Positions 11,746 through 23,017 of a stretch of 64,000 bases of DNA are shown piece after piece. This DNA is from Podospora pseudoanserina (taxonomy: Eukaryota > Ascomycota > Sordariomycetes > Sordariales > Podosporaceae), in assembly GCF_035222485.1 (NCBI RefSeq), contig NC_085921.1:1364001-1428000 (forward strand). Direction: 5' to 3'. A program made the position numbers and the translations under genes. Within the stretch, counting starts at the first letter, position 1. Each line of letters starts with the position of its first letter. The notes under the pieces are model-generated. The model saw only the letters and a list, made by a program, of their open reading frames with translations. It did not search any database and was not told where the DNA came from.

Positions 11746-12493
11746 ATGGCTACTGCTGAACACCCTCCCCGCTGGGCCGCTTTTGCGCGCGACACCAACG
11801 AGACCAAGATCCAGCTTTCGCTGAATCTCGACGGCGGGCGCTTCCACCCAGACACCGACGCCCGTCTCTTCAAGGGCCAGGACCACGCCAGCCAGACGAG
11901 CAAGTCGCAGACCATCAGCATCAACACCGGCATTGGTTTCTTGGACCACATGCTTCACGCCCTGTCCAAGCATGCGGGCTGGAGTCTGGCGCTGAACTGC
12001 AAGGGTGATTTGCACAGTTAGTCACCCCCCCTCCCCTACTCAAAGGGAACTTTTTCTGATTTTAAAATGTTTCAAAACAGTCGATGACCACCACACGGCC
12101 GAAGACGTCTGCATCGCCCTCGGATATGCCTTTGCCCAAGCCCTCGGCACCCCCGTCGGCATCAAGCGCTTCGGCTTCGCCTACTGCCCCCTCGACGAGG
12201 CCCTCAGCAGAGCCGTGGTCGACATCTCCAACAGACCGCACAGCGTTATCGACTTGGGACTCAAGCGCGAGAAGATTGGGGATCTAAGCACCGAGATGAT
12301 CCCTCACTGCATGCAAAGCTTCGCGCAGGCGGCGCGCATCACGCTGCATGTGGATGTGATTAGGGGGGATAATGACCACCACAGGGCCGAGAGCGCGTTC
12401 AAGGCGCTGGCGGTGGCGATTAGGGAGGCTATTTCGAGGGTTGCTGGGAAGGAGGGGGAGGTGCCTAGTACTAAGGGGACGTTGAGTGTTTAA
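11746..12493 (+). CDS. HIS3: Imidazoleglycerol-phosphate dehydratase
   Basis: Join(11746..12016, 12081..12493), 227 aa. Catalyses dehydration of imidazole glycerol phosphate to imidazole acetol phosphate in histidine synthesis. Metal-binding and family motifs are plain: [51 protein letters not shown], and the second histidine cluster [15 protein letters not shown]. The 64-bp intron (GTTAGT...AACAG) splits the Ile codon of DLH/I/DDHHT and restores frame. Length equals fungal His3 enzymes. The first part uses C-ending codons, the last 130 bp turn G-rich (AGGGGGGATAATGACC, GAAGGAGGGGGAG). Confidence 0.97.
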
Positions 12494-13396
12494 ATTCGGG
12501 TGTATATCATGTTATAAAAGCGAGCATAAGAAATGGAGTTTTTGTTCTTGATTTCGAAAGGGCTGGCAGCTGGGAACTGCGCAGACAAAGAAGGACAGGG
12601 AGGAAACCAAAAAATGTGCAGAAACAATAAGAAGAATTGAAGAAAATTCTCCATTCAAAAAATGCCTTGAAAAAAAAAAGGTCGTCCTGAATTTCACATG
12701 ATTTTAGTTCTTCGACGGTTGCGCCGGCCTTGGGCCCCACCATTTGGCGGGAGTGGTGTGATGGATTGATGTTGGACCAAACACCCTGCCCACAAAATAA
12801 CTGGGACACTAAAGTGGGAATATGCCTTCAAGGGTAGTCCATATGCCTTTAAAGATAGTTTATAGGCCTTTAAAGATAGTTAACAGGCCTTAAAGGATTA
12901 CTTAAAGGCCTATTACTTGCGTTTAAGGTATGTTCAAAGTATAATATGGGTTAACTTTACTGTAGTGTCTCAATTATTTTGTGGGCAGGGTGCTAAACTA
13001 CCAGCAATAGTTCGAACCAATCTTCCTCGCCATCCTTGCATCGGAAACGCAGCAGCCTTACGAGCTTATGACGCAGCGTGATCGAGGTATACGGTGCTTG
13101 TTTGGTTGCAGCTCGCGATATTGAAGCTCCTGTTTGGTCATAACAGAAGTTCAATTTTGGGAAGTGGTCTTTCAACACGCTGGTCGGGGTTCAAGCTCAC
13201 ATATCACCAACGACATCATCACTCACGGACAAGTTCAGTTTCACCAAACAGCAGCCAAGACACAACATACTCTTGATACCACCTATTCCCATTCTTGAAG
13301 ACCGATTATCTACCCACCACGCGATCTCAAAAACTGAGATTATTTCCATCCAACGCAAGAGCAACAATTAGAAGCTAAAGACCTCTCTGGCGACCA
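12494..13396. other. Intergenic region containing a TIR element
   Basis: Between HIS3 and the small membrane-protein gene. Apart from the inverted-repeat element at 12782-12992 described separately, it holds A-rich sequence near 12600-12690 and CA-rich leader sequence at 13200-13390. No gene seen. Confidence 0.5.
12782..12992. mobile_element. Short TIR (MITE-like) element with internal repeats
   Basis: A 211-bp AT-rich block is bounded by inverted repeats of about 30 bp. The left end begins CACCCTGCCCACAAAATAA and the right end is its reverse complement; over 30 bp they differ at two sites, both transitions (C/T and G/A). The interior has 4-5 imperfect copies of a roughly 22-bp unit around TAGGCCTTTAAAGATAGTT. 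There is no coding frame. I see no clear target-site duplication at the ends, so the class of the autonomous parent (Tc1/mariner, hAT or other) cannot be fixed. It is non-autonomous if mobile. Confidence 0.72.
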
Positions 13397-13792
13397 ATGA
13401 TGCCCACCTCCCTTAACAACGCCAAACACGAAGAAGCGGTTGACGCCTCCTGGGCCGCGACACGGGGTGCGGTCTCTGGCGCGCTGAAGTGGGGGGTTGC
13501 GACGGCGGTGCTGGGCGGGTTGGGGTATGCTTTCTCGCCGGTGTACAGGGGTTTGACTATTCAGTTCAAGGTGTAAGGTGTCCCCTCCAACCTGGTGTGG
13601 AATATGGAAGTGCTGATGTGAGGAAATAGGTACATCCAAATGTCGGGCATGGTCCTAGGCAGCATGCTCGAAGCGGATGCTAGGCTGAGGGAGTATGAAG
13701 CCCAAATGAGGCTGCGGAGGAGGCTGATGAAGGAGCAGGCCATGTGGGCTAGTTTTGAGGAGAGGTATGGGAAGGAGGAGGAAGATGATTGA
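13397..13792 (+). CDS. Small mitochondrial-inner-membrane-like protein (Rcf3/Rcf2 N-terminal type, tentative)
   Basis: Join(13397..13572, 13630..13792), 112 aa. The 57-bp intron (GTAAGG...AATAG) splits a Val codon; joining restores one frame ending in EEDD. Visible layout: polar N-terminus HEEAVDASWAATRGAVSGA, one hydrophobic Gly-rich segment (about residues 30-50), then YRGLTIQFKVYIQMSGMVLG and a charged helix with REYEAQMRLRRRLMKEQ. The pattern of an Ala/Gly-rich first helix followed by LT-Q-FK and a second helix recalls Rcf3 and the N-terminal half of Rcf2, factors bound to cytochrome c oxidase. This assignment rests on pattern only. The gene is short but the in-frame splice makes it credible. 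Confidence 0.6.
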
Positions 13793-14506
13793 TTTTTTCG
13801 GGGGAAAGTGTATATAGGATAGGCGGTGTAAGATAGTAAAGTGGTGGTTCGTCTTCTCTATGTGTCCTTTGTTGCGGAACTGCGGTGGTCAATCAACTGT
13901 ACGATTTCTGTTGTTGGTTGTAGGGGGCAGGTGAATTAATTGTAGGGAAACACCTGAACTCAAAAACGGATTATAAAAAAAGGGTGAGGTAAGGGTGTGC
14001 TTTTCATAGGGATATTTGTGTATAGCGATCTGTTCGGTTGATGATAGAAATGCTGTTCAAATACAGTTGGCCTCCTAACTTGGATCTGTGCCCCCGATCC
14101 GGTTATGTTATGATTATGCTCCTGCCCCTAATGCCCTGGTCCCAAAACCCAATATTCATGCTACTGTCTCCATGCTCCTTAAACCAACGCCCCTCCCCCA
14201 TATTCATCCCCATGTATCTTATGCAGAACGACCGTGCGCGCCTCTCTTTCCCATAATCCAGACAAAAATCAAGAAACTAAACGACTGACAACTGCCACCA
14301 TGAACACCCCCCCCTTTTTCCATGCTTTCCATCGTTTACCTATAGGTACAGCCGTAATACATGATATTATACAGTCCGTTAATATACAATAGTTACACCA
14401 AAGAAGAGAAAAAACTAAAATCTGGTCGTTACGGTGAGAAAATGCGAGATCTATCTCATAACAAAGATAAAGTCGTAAGTGAGGACAACAAGAGAGTGAA
14501 AACAAA
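13793..14506. other. Convergent intergenic region
   Basis: 3' flanks of the small gene (plus) and of the membrane-protein gene (minus). No gene or RNA recognised. Confidence 0.5.
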
Positions 14507-16627
14507 TCAAGAAATATACTTTGGACTCCTCCACCCCCCAAACCCGCCAAACCCGCCAAACCACCTGCTCCCGCTCGTCCCAGGAAGTGACCTCCTAGTC
14601 TTGTGACTCGCTCCCGGCGGAGGAGGGAATGCCCCTTGGCCCATAGGAGGCGTCAGCAAGCCCTCGTTGAATCTTGTCGAGGTAGCGGGAGCGGTGCCAG
14701 GAGTGCGAGGTCTGGTTGTTGTGCCTAGCGACGTCTCCGGTCGGGGTGCTTCCTGGGCTTGTTGTTGTCTTCCCCCACCAAACGGGCAGGAAGAAAGTGA
14801 TGTTCCTGGCCGACGGCTGGACGGACTGGGGTTGTTGAGTGGGATGTTGACCATGCCTTCTGTTTGAAGGCCAAGCCCGACTCGTCCAAGACGGGATTGG
14901 GAAGACTGGGCGCGAGGTCGGTGTTGGGGGTGGGGGGGTCTGGTTTGTGAGGTGATGGGGGGTGATAGAGGGAGGGGTTTGTTGGAGGGGAGGAGGGCGG
15001 ATTTCATGCCTGTTGAGGGGGCTCGGGGTCTCGTTTCTGGTTGCTTTTGTTGTGCTTGTGGTTGAGGTTCAGATCTTTGTGTTCGTAGAGGGTGGTTTGT
15101 CAGGGGTGTTATCTTCAATGGGGCGGGGATTGGTGACCGGCTTGAGTTGATGTTCCTCATGATATTCTTCGGGGGTGGCTTTGGTGGGGCTGGAAAGAGG
15201 GAGAACCGGGGGTTGGATGTTTTCCTTGGGGCTGGTGAGGTTGAGGGAGCCGAGACCGATGGCGGAGGGGGAAGGGGTGCTTTGGGGGGCTTGCTAGGTT
15301 CCCATGGTGTACCAGCAGGGGTGAGGTATGTTCTTCGTGCTTTGGAGGAGCGTTTGGTACTGGCTGTATCTGGATTTGAAGCTGGGACGGGTGGCGGTGG
15401 TGATGCTGGCAAGGCTGGTACCGGTGGAGAAGGGGCAGAAGGGAGTTCGGCGAGATTGGAAGAACCCTTTGATCGTCGACGGTCAAGCTCTGTGGTGGCA
15501 TAGAACCACAGGGCGAAGACTGTGTCGACACTCCGGCGGTCCACGGCTCTAGGGGAGGGCGTTGCCTTTCTAATTTGTACCATTTCGTGCTCCACGTGTT
15601 GGGGTTGGGGAGGTGTTACTGGCCCGTACGTGTATTCATTGGCGTCGTCGCTTTCGTATAGTCCCAAGTCGAGTAGTGCTTCGGTAGCCACGGAGGAGTT
15701 GGAAGGAGAGTGTGATGGTGATGATCTCGGTTGGTTGACCGGGACGGTCTGGTATTCCTGAAAGTGATACATGGGTGCCTCTCTTGCTGTCCCTGAATCC
15801 CGCCGACGTTGTTTCCTGCGACGGCAGAGGAAGAATATAAAGGCAGCACCGGCGAGAACCAGGATGATTCCCACAACAATGCCTGCAATGGCAAACCCTG
15901 GCAGGGCCCCCACAGTAGTCGGTGGCGAGGGAGAGGGAGGGCTGGTATTGGATGGACCTCGAACTCCCGTGGTGACCGAAGTGGCAGTAATAGTAGAAAG
16001 TGTCGTTCTAGGTCCAAAGTCGACCGGCGGCGTTCGAGACTCGCAGCACTCGCTCAGGGGAATAACCAATGTCGTCGTAGTAGGTGCCGGTCGCAAAGCT
16101 CTGACCACACGAGTTGTATGGGATAGGTCAGAACAGGACGTTGATTCAGGACTTAGACGAGACGCCACATGCATCTTAGACGCTCCATGAGATCGGAACA
16201 AAAGAAACACGGTCCATCTTTGGCTGTTGGTGGAGAACTGGGGGAACAACAGGAGATATAGAAAAGCAGAGCAGGCAACCGGCAGCTCATATACTTGTCC
16301 GAGTGTTCTACAAAGGAGACTCGGTCCTGCAACTGTGAGGGACAGGAATTCTGCCTTTGCCCTCCAAGCTGCCGCATAAGGTACGCGGCATGGCAGTGGG
16401 CAAAGAGAGGCAGTGCCATTGCGGGTGGTCCATGACACCGGGGCCAAAGTGGGAATAGGGAACAGGGTGGTACCACAGCTGACCACATCCAGCGGCGTAG
16501 ACGCTTTGGGTGTGTCCGATGTCAGTTGCTGTAAAAACACGGTGGAAGCAGTCTTTGCTGATATGTGTTTGCGGCAAACTCTAAGCGCCTGGCGCGCGCA
16601 CCTTTGATGATGGAGGTGGACAGACAA
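14507..16627 (-). CDS. Single-pass membrane protein with Pro-rich cytoplasmic tail
   Basis: One open frame of 706 codons. The confidently coding part begins near 16174 (MHVASRLSPE) and holds a Thr/Ser/Pro-rich region with a CC motif (LSECCESRTPP), a transmembrane helix (GFAIAGIVVGIILVLAGAAF), a basic stop-transfer (CRRRKQRRR), and a long disordered tail rich in Pro with many SxP and PPPP runs. The last residues WFGGFGGFGGWRSPKYIS are repetitive. The type I plan (ectodomain, one helix, disordered tail) is common among fungal surface or sensor proteins; no enzyme domain is seen. The N-terminal 150 residues of this frame are Cys-containing but may be wrongly framed by an unrecognised intron, so the true start is open. 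A genuine upstream exon could supply a signal peptide. Confidence 0.6.
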   Translation of the reverse strand: MSVHLHHQRCARQALRVCRKHISAKTASTVFLQQLTSDTPKASTPLDVVSCGTTLFPIPTLAPVSWTTRNGTASLCPLPCRVPYAAAWRAKAEFLSLTVAGPSLLCRTLGQVYELPVACSAFLYLLLFPQFSTNSQRWTVFLLFRSHGASKMHVASRLSPESTSCSDLSHTTRVVRALRPAPTTTTLVIPLSECCESRTPPVDFGPRTTLSTITATSVTTGVRGPSNTSPPSPSPPTTVGALPGFAIAGIVVGIILVLAGAAFIFFLCRRRKQRRRDSGTAREAPMYHFQEYQTVPVNQPRSSPSHSPSNSSVATEALLDLGLYESDDANEYTYGPVTPPQPQHVEHEMVQIRKATPSPRAVDRRSVDTVFALWFYATTELDRRRSKGSSNLAELPSAPSPPVPALPASPPPPVPASNPDTASTKRSSKARRTYLTPAGTPWEPSKPPKAPLPPPPSVSAPSTSPAPRKTSNPRFSLFPAPPKPPPKNIMRNINSSRSPIPAPLKITPLTNHPLRTQRSEPQPQAQQKQPETRPRAPSTGMKSALLPSNKPLPLSPPITSQTRPPHPQHRPRAQSSQSRLGRVGLGLQTEGMVNIPLNNPSPSSRRPGTSLSSCPFGGGRQQQAQEAPRPETSLGTTTRPRTPGTAPATSTRFNEGLLTPPMGQGAFPPPPGASHKTRRSLPGTSGSRWFGGFGGFGGWRSPKYIS

Positions 16628-18042
16628 GAGTTATTGGACTCGTGCTTCGGACTAGATGTCCTCCAAAAATCAATATTTCAAACTGGTTGTACAACACCAT
16701 CACGCGTCAATCGCCTACTTAAGCGCGCTTCTAGAAGCCGCCCATCGCTTGATGAGGGGAAATCAGAAGACTATTGAGGTTGTGCCGCAAAAGATCCTGT
16801 CTCGTATGTTGGATGTCCGAATCTCTCCACAAAGATGATGGTGTTGACTGCAGACTCTGACATCTAACCCCGAGAGAGTTGGAAGATTTTCATGCGGCAC
16901 AGAAGATGTAGCGTGAAAATCCGGAGGTTCGCCGCCGCCCGAGTTGGTGATGAGTGAGTTCATGGGGCAGATGTGGAGAGACGACCCCTGACGCCATCTC
17001 CGGTGTTACTCTGTACTTGGTTTTTGAAGGTATGACGCAGAGGCTGAAGATTTTAGAACAGGCGATGATGCCTCTCTCAGAATATCCTCGCTCGGTACCG
17101 GCAAAAAGGGTAATCCACAAAAAGATCAAATAAAACTCTGGAGTGTTCTAGAGATCCCAAGATATCTGGGGAGAGTGGGGGTTCGACGCCTTGATTTGCC
17201 GGCAGCACCTATTTTGGCATGCAGAAAGGGGGCCACTCGGCGCTTATTCAGAGCCAACACCACCCAAGATCTCGTGGCAGCCCTGTCCCTATTGTCCTTT
17301 CTTGCGTGCTTTGGAATGCAAGAAATCTGTAGCCGCGGGAAACACTGCAGTTGGTTGCGCCAAAGTCGGTAGACGGCCCGTTCGGGAAGGGCTTGTGTGT
17401 GTTGGCCTCAGTTCGTCCAGGTTTTCGGGGTTGTGTTGCCAAGTCGTGCCCGTGATGTTCTGGGTCAAGAGCAAACTGCGCCTGGTTGTTGTGGGCAGTG
17501 TTAGCTTCGTGGTGTCTCGGTGATCAGTTCTGAAATCAACACTGTCTATCTAGGGCTTGTGTAACTGGAAACCACGCCGAGGGGGGGCGCACAGGTTTAG
17601 TTTGCCTGCACGTTTTGGTGATGCTGAGCTGTTTAAGTCGGTGCCTGACACAGTATGACAAAGCCTTACGGTGACGATATGCGATCGACGCAGTTTCAAC
17701 TCTGATGATGGAGTCAACACCGAGAGGACCTTGCCTACGGAGTTTAATGCCATCGGTGTGTTTTGTGAAGCGCGCCTATATGGCAACGCAAATGAGAAGT
17801 TGACACTAGTTCATGACATGGTGAACACGAGAGAAGCAGGACGTCGAGAGATTGCGAAACATATAAAAAGAACAGCAGATGAGCTGTCGAGCGAGGGATG
17901 ATGAAGTTATCGCCAAATCGGTAGGTGTTTGCTCGTTGCCATGGTGGCGTGGGATGAAGTCGAGATTGCCTCGTGTGCCTGAGCTGAGATCCTTCGGCGG
18001 GATCCCCTAGCTGTTTCGTCTTCAACTGCCGGCTGCGACAAT

Positions 18043-18080
<38 letters not shown>

Positions 18081-19747
18081 AAGTCAATCAGCCTGGCCCC
18101 TCTGAAAGGCTGGCCTTGCTTTGAGTTCGGAAGCACTGCGCATTGCTGGGTGATGCTGTGCCTCACACTCGGCTATCTGGCTGTCTTTGGTAGGGCAGAC
18201 AGTTTGTGGCTCCCGCGACTCCTTACTGCACCACACGCGGCAAAAGCCACCAGTTCGAGGATCTGCGTCGAGAGGGTGTTCTGTCATCCAGAGTGTCTGT
18301 TGAAAATTACGGCTTGGCCGGGTTGGTGATCATGAACGTCTCGTCTCGATGCGGGCCAGAGGTTGGTGCAAGGTTCGCGTGCTCCCGTCTGACCAGATCT
18401 TTTGTGTGGCATGGCACAGACCCCAATTAAAGTGCTATCTATATCCGGTCAGCTATCGGTTGCTGTCTGCAGCAGGATAAAAATGACACTTTCCCTCCTG
18501 CTTCTTGCAGACTGGATTGACACGATGCCTGAAGCTGTAAAGTGCTGGCCAGGTAGAGACCCATTGCCAAGATGGTTGCTGTTTGAGGTTGTCGAGATGC
18601 ATTCAGCTGAAAACGAGAGAGGAGCGACGGCGTCGGCACCGGGGGACGGGACCCACCAAGGGCTTCCGAGCCGAGCGGCCCCACCGAGGCCGGTGGTCTC
18701 GGGCTGCCAAGGACCGAATCACTCGCATCAACAGCACTGGCGTTTGACGGGCATCGGTCCGTCAATTTGCGACCAACCAATGGGGTATCGAATCATGAAA
18801 GAAACGGAAAACTTAGCCCCACTTGATCTACCCAGAGTCCACCACGGCGCGTAGCCGAATTTAGCGTCCGCTGTCCTGATCGCAGAATGCACGTCGGGAG
18901 GGAACGCCGAGACCCCACTGAATGTTTCTTCCATCATCACCTGCACTATCACCAGCAGCTACTTGGATTCATCACAGCGTCTTTTGAGTTTTTTTCTTTG
19001 GATGAACGGCAGGTCATGATGGACTCGAATCTCCGCAATGTGGTACAAGATGTCGTGGCCTGTAGGACATGGACAGATACGCTACATATATTTCATGTAC
19101 CGTTCCTACATTAGGGCCGGGTCCATGGCGTCTTCCTCCGGCAATTGCGAGATACCAAGAAGCAAAACGAATCCTTCAGCTTGGGTGATTCTTCCCCGCA
19201 ACTCGGCATCTTGGGCAAGACATAAACGGACTCCTCTTTGTGTCACACCGTTTCCTTCAAACAGAGCAACAGTAGTAGCCAGCAGCATGCTTTGAACCAA
19301 GGTCAAAGGTCACATCTGCAAAACACCGAGCTGCTCGGCAGGTTGGCGGCGCTTAGGGAAGCCATCCCGTTGGCTACCCTCTTGTCATCAGCCTATTCCA
19401 CCGTTTTCCCCAGCTCGGAACGGTCGCCCAGAATAGCTCACGTCCGCAGCAACCATATATCCCCACGTGGTGAACGGCAACCCCCTGCGCCTTTGGGGCA
19501 CTGCTGCTGTTCCCCTCTCCGTTGAGATCTTGCTGGACTGAATCTGCTTCCCGTCTTGGTGCTTGTGATTTGGAAAGGGGTTGGGATATTCTTCCATTTG
19601 CGACAGATTCCACAATACAATGATTGACGACGCCGGACTGCAATGATCTTGTTTGGTTGTTTAAAAACACAGTATTCGAAGTGACCACCAGGTCGACTTG
19701 GGCTTTCCAATTTGAGAGGAGGGGCATAGCGGCGCAGGCTGCCCACC
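16628..19747. other. Gene-poor region
   Basis: More than 3 kb without a gene I can support. Frames of up to 150 codons (for example 18402-18854 plus) show no domain or family pattern. A five-unit heptamer repeat lies at 18043-18077. The final part is the leader of the amidase gene. Confidence 0.5.
18043..18077. repeat. Heptamer tandem repeat (CAGGAGA)5
   Basis: Five perfect head-to-tail copies of CAGGAGA, followed by a degenerate CGG. Non-coding position. Confidence 0.95.
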
Positions 19748-22700
19748 ATGAAGATTGCCTGTCTACAGTTTGCGCCTCAGGTCGGGGATGTCGACAACAA
19801 CCTCAACCGGGCTGATGCCGTACTGAACAAGGCGCGCACGGGGGATCTTGATGATTTGGACTTGCTTGTACTGCCGGAACTTGCCTTTACAGGTACGTTT
19901 ATTGCAGATTATTTACTCGGCGGGGGGGGGCGGGGGCGGAGAATGCTGATGGGCAAATCCAGGTTACAACTTCAAGTCGCTACAACACATCTCTCCCTGT
20001 TTGGAACGTCGTGATTCTGGAATCAGCTCTCTCTGGGCTCGAACTACCGCCCTGAAACACGATTGCGCCGTTGTAGTAGGGTATCCGGAGAAGGTGGACG
20101 TGAGCGCAAGATGGCCAGCGAACCCAGAGCACTACAACTCAGCGCTTATCGTAAACCGAGATGGCGATACTGTTGGCAACTACCGCAAGCTACACCTATT
20201 TTATACCGATGAGACCTGGGCACTCCAAGGGCGGGATGGTTTCTTTCGGGGCAATGTCGAAGGCTTGGGGAACGTTGCTTTGGGTATTTGCACTGACATA
20301 AAGTAAGCCTGCTGTCTTTAGTGAGTTCTCCCTAGGCATTTCTAACAGTGTCTAGTCCATACGAGTTGGAAACACCATGGGAAGCTTTCGAATTCGGATT
20401 TCACGTCATGGAAGCACACGCAAATGTGGTCATAGTCAGCATGGCCTGGCAATCTCAACAGGATCCCAGCCAATACACCCGTCGGCCTCACGAGCCGGAT
20501 CTCGAGGCCCTGGTGTACTGGGTTCAGCGTCTTGAGCCTCTGATCCGGGAGGATAGTGAGGAGGAGATTATCGTCGTCTTTTGCAACCGGACTGGTGCTG
20601 AAGACGATGTGATGTACTCGGGAACAAGTGCCGTCTTGGGCATCAGAGGAGGGGAAGTTTACGTGTATGGGGTCCTCGGACGTGGAGTGAAGGAGTTACT
20701 TGTGGTCGACACGGACCAGCCTCCACTCAGCAAGTTGACCGATGCCTCAGGGGTCGAGGCCGAGAATCCTTACGCCGAGGAAACCGACGTCGAGACTGAG
20801 CCCGTCAAGCGCCGTGCGCAGGCCCTCGAGATCCAGATACCGGCCAAGAAGACGCCCAAAGAGCCACCAACATCGCACCCGATCAGCAGTCGCATAGAGG
20901 CTGTGTCAGCAACCCCCAAGTCTGCGTCTTCTGCTCGGTTGCCCTGGCTTGCACCAGCTGAGCCTGATGCCCAGAGTCCCGGCAACCCCCGATCACCTAC
21001 TCGACTGCAGATACCTGTAACACCAGTGCGACCGAGTGCGGATGAATTCACTCTCATCGACAGCGCCATTGCCGAAGACATTGCCATTCCCACAGCAAGA
21101 TCATCGCGGACTCCAAGCCCGGACCTGAAGGCAGCATCGCGTCCTTCGAGGCTATCAATACCAACGACCCCGTGGAAGTTTCGAGACAAGGCCAGCCCTT
21201 ACCCATGGCAATACCGAGATGGGTCGCAGTCAGCTCTTTTTGGTGGGGGAGCTTGCATGACGCCAATAACACCGTTTGAAGTTGAGGAGGGCTGGTTGGG
21301 GACACCCATTGATGCTAAACCACCAAACTGGTACTGGAAGCACGATCACTCACTCTCCGCCGTCAAAGAGGCGATACAAGAGGAGGAAGAGGTGTCGCCG
21401 GGGAGCTCCTCAAAGCCAACCCAGAAGGTGGGAGGGCTTGAACCAGCAAAGACACAGCAAGACGCCTCTAAAGTCCGAGATGCCACACCGATTGACACAG
21501 AACCGCCAAATTGGTACTGGAAGCACGAGCCACAGTTGTCTTCTCTTGACGAGATACTCCACGAGGAAGCAGAAGGTGAACAAACCGAGACAGGAGAGAG
21601 CCCCAGACCGGAACAAGCCGCACCGTCAAAACCCACTAGTACCACCGTGGCAGAGGATGTCTGGGTAGCCACACCCATCGACAATGAAGTTCCAGATTGG
21701 TACTGGAAACACGAGCAAACGCTACCCTCCCTCAACGAAACAGCACAAGAGGAGCCTGAAGAGGACGAGTCAGAAGCAAAACAACAAGAAACATCCAGAC
21801 CACGCCAAGTCTCAGCAGAAGACGTCTGGGTAGCAACCCCAATCGAAAACGAGGTCCCAGACTGGTACTGGAAACACAAACAAACACTGCCCTCCCTTGA
21901 CGAGTCAGAAGACGACCCGCCACGGAATGCCCCCCAACCAGCCACCATCACCACCACCACCACCACCCCAGCAGAAGAAGAAGAAGAAGAAGAAGAAGAA
22001 GAAGAAGAAGAAGAAGAAGAAGAAGAAGAAGAAGAAGAAGAAGAAGAAGAAGAAGAAGACCACACCCCCACCCCCATAGAGGAAGAACCCCCCGATTGGC
22101 ACTGGAAACACGAACAGACCCTCCCTCCCCTCAACGAGGAACACCCATCCCCTTCCCACTCCCAAGACTGGGCAGACCTCTCCTCTGTGTTGGCTAGTTT
22201 CAAGATACACCCAAAGTCAGCGTTGAGCAACTCCAGTGCTGCGCAGGATATTGGTGCGGAGAGGCCTAGCTCGCCCAAATCGCGGAATGCGAGTCGGTCG
22301 AGGCAGATTTATAGCTCGATGGAGAATTATGATTGGGAGCAGGGGCAGCAGCAGGCGAGGGTGGGTGGTATGCAGGTCCTTGGTGGTGGTGGTGGTGGTG
22401 GTAGTGGTGGTGGGGTGAGGAGGCAATCGTCGCGGTTGAGGAATGTTGTGATGATAGGGGATGGTGTTTCTGATGTTGAGGAGGAAGAGCAAGCTCACGC
22501 CCGAGGGAGGGTTGGGTCCAGATACCGGAGTGTAAGCCGTGGTCGCCAACCTGGGCGGGTGAGGGGGGCAGGGATGGAGGTTGAGGGGTCGGGTTCGAGG
22601 CATGGGGTTTTGCTACAGCAGAACAGTCTACGAGATGGCATATCCCTACCGCGACAAAGTTGCCAAAATCTGCAAGACAAGCGGCCAGAACAGCAACAGG

Positions 22701-23017
22701 ACGACAGTTATCGACAGCACAAACCAAGCATAGATTACGCCGCGCTGCCTAACTGGCCTTTTCCCCCTTCGCCGGAGGATATCATTAAACCGGCTGGGAC
22801 TTTGTCGAATCTGTCCGTGGTGACGGTGGACGATGATCACAGTCCGGAGACGCCCAAGATAATGGGGATGGGGGTGGCGATTTCGCCGGTGGGGGAGGAG
22901 TATGAGGAGTTTGAGTATGGGTATCGTCATGGGGAGTGGGACGGTTGGGAGGGGAGTAAGAGGAGTTTGTTGAATGAGGAGTGGGAGGGGAGGAGGGGAA
23001 GGAGGGGGAGGGTTTGA
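19748..23017 (+). CDS. NTA1: Protein N-terminal amidase with long repeat-bearing tail
   Basis: Join(19748..19892, 19963..20302, 20356..23017), 1048 aa. The first ~330 residues are a carbon-nitrogen hydrolase (nitrilase fold) like yeast Nta1, which deamidates N-terminal Asn and Gln and feeds the Arg/N-degron pathway. The catalytic triad is visible as Glu44 (VLPELAFTG), Lys124 (NYRKLHLFY) and Cys158 (LGICTDINPYE). NPYELETPWEAFEFG and SMAWQSQQDPS are typical of Nta1. Both introns split codons and restore frame. Unlike yeast Nta1 (about 450 aa), the protein continues for some 700 residues of disordered sequence: Ser/Pro-rich, then five copies of a TPI(D/E)-x-E-x-P-x-WYWKHE-type motif, a 28-Glu run, Gly-rich and basic stretches. 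The tail stays open in one frame with codon bias like the domain, so it is probably real. Its role is unknown. Confidence 0.9.
21974..22057. repeat. Coding microsatellite (GAA)28
   Basis: Twenty-eight uninterrupted GAA triplets inside the amidase tail, encoding a run of 28 Glu. A (ACC)-type stretch directly precedes it and a (GGT)-type stretch follows at about 22380-22410. Repeat purity suggests recent expansion and length polymorphism. Confidence 0.95.

Noticed and set aside
14507-14900. Possible G-run frame break in the single-pass membrane gene
   Set aside because: The minus-strand frame stays open through all G/C runs to a plausible end.
18402-18854. 150-codon plus-strand frame
   Set aside because: No recognisable motif, no flanking gene signals, and competing frames on the other strand.
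21346-22278. 310-codon minus-strand frame rich in Ser
   Set aside because: Mirror frame of the amidase tail; the Ser run is the complement of the GAA microsatellite.
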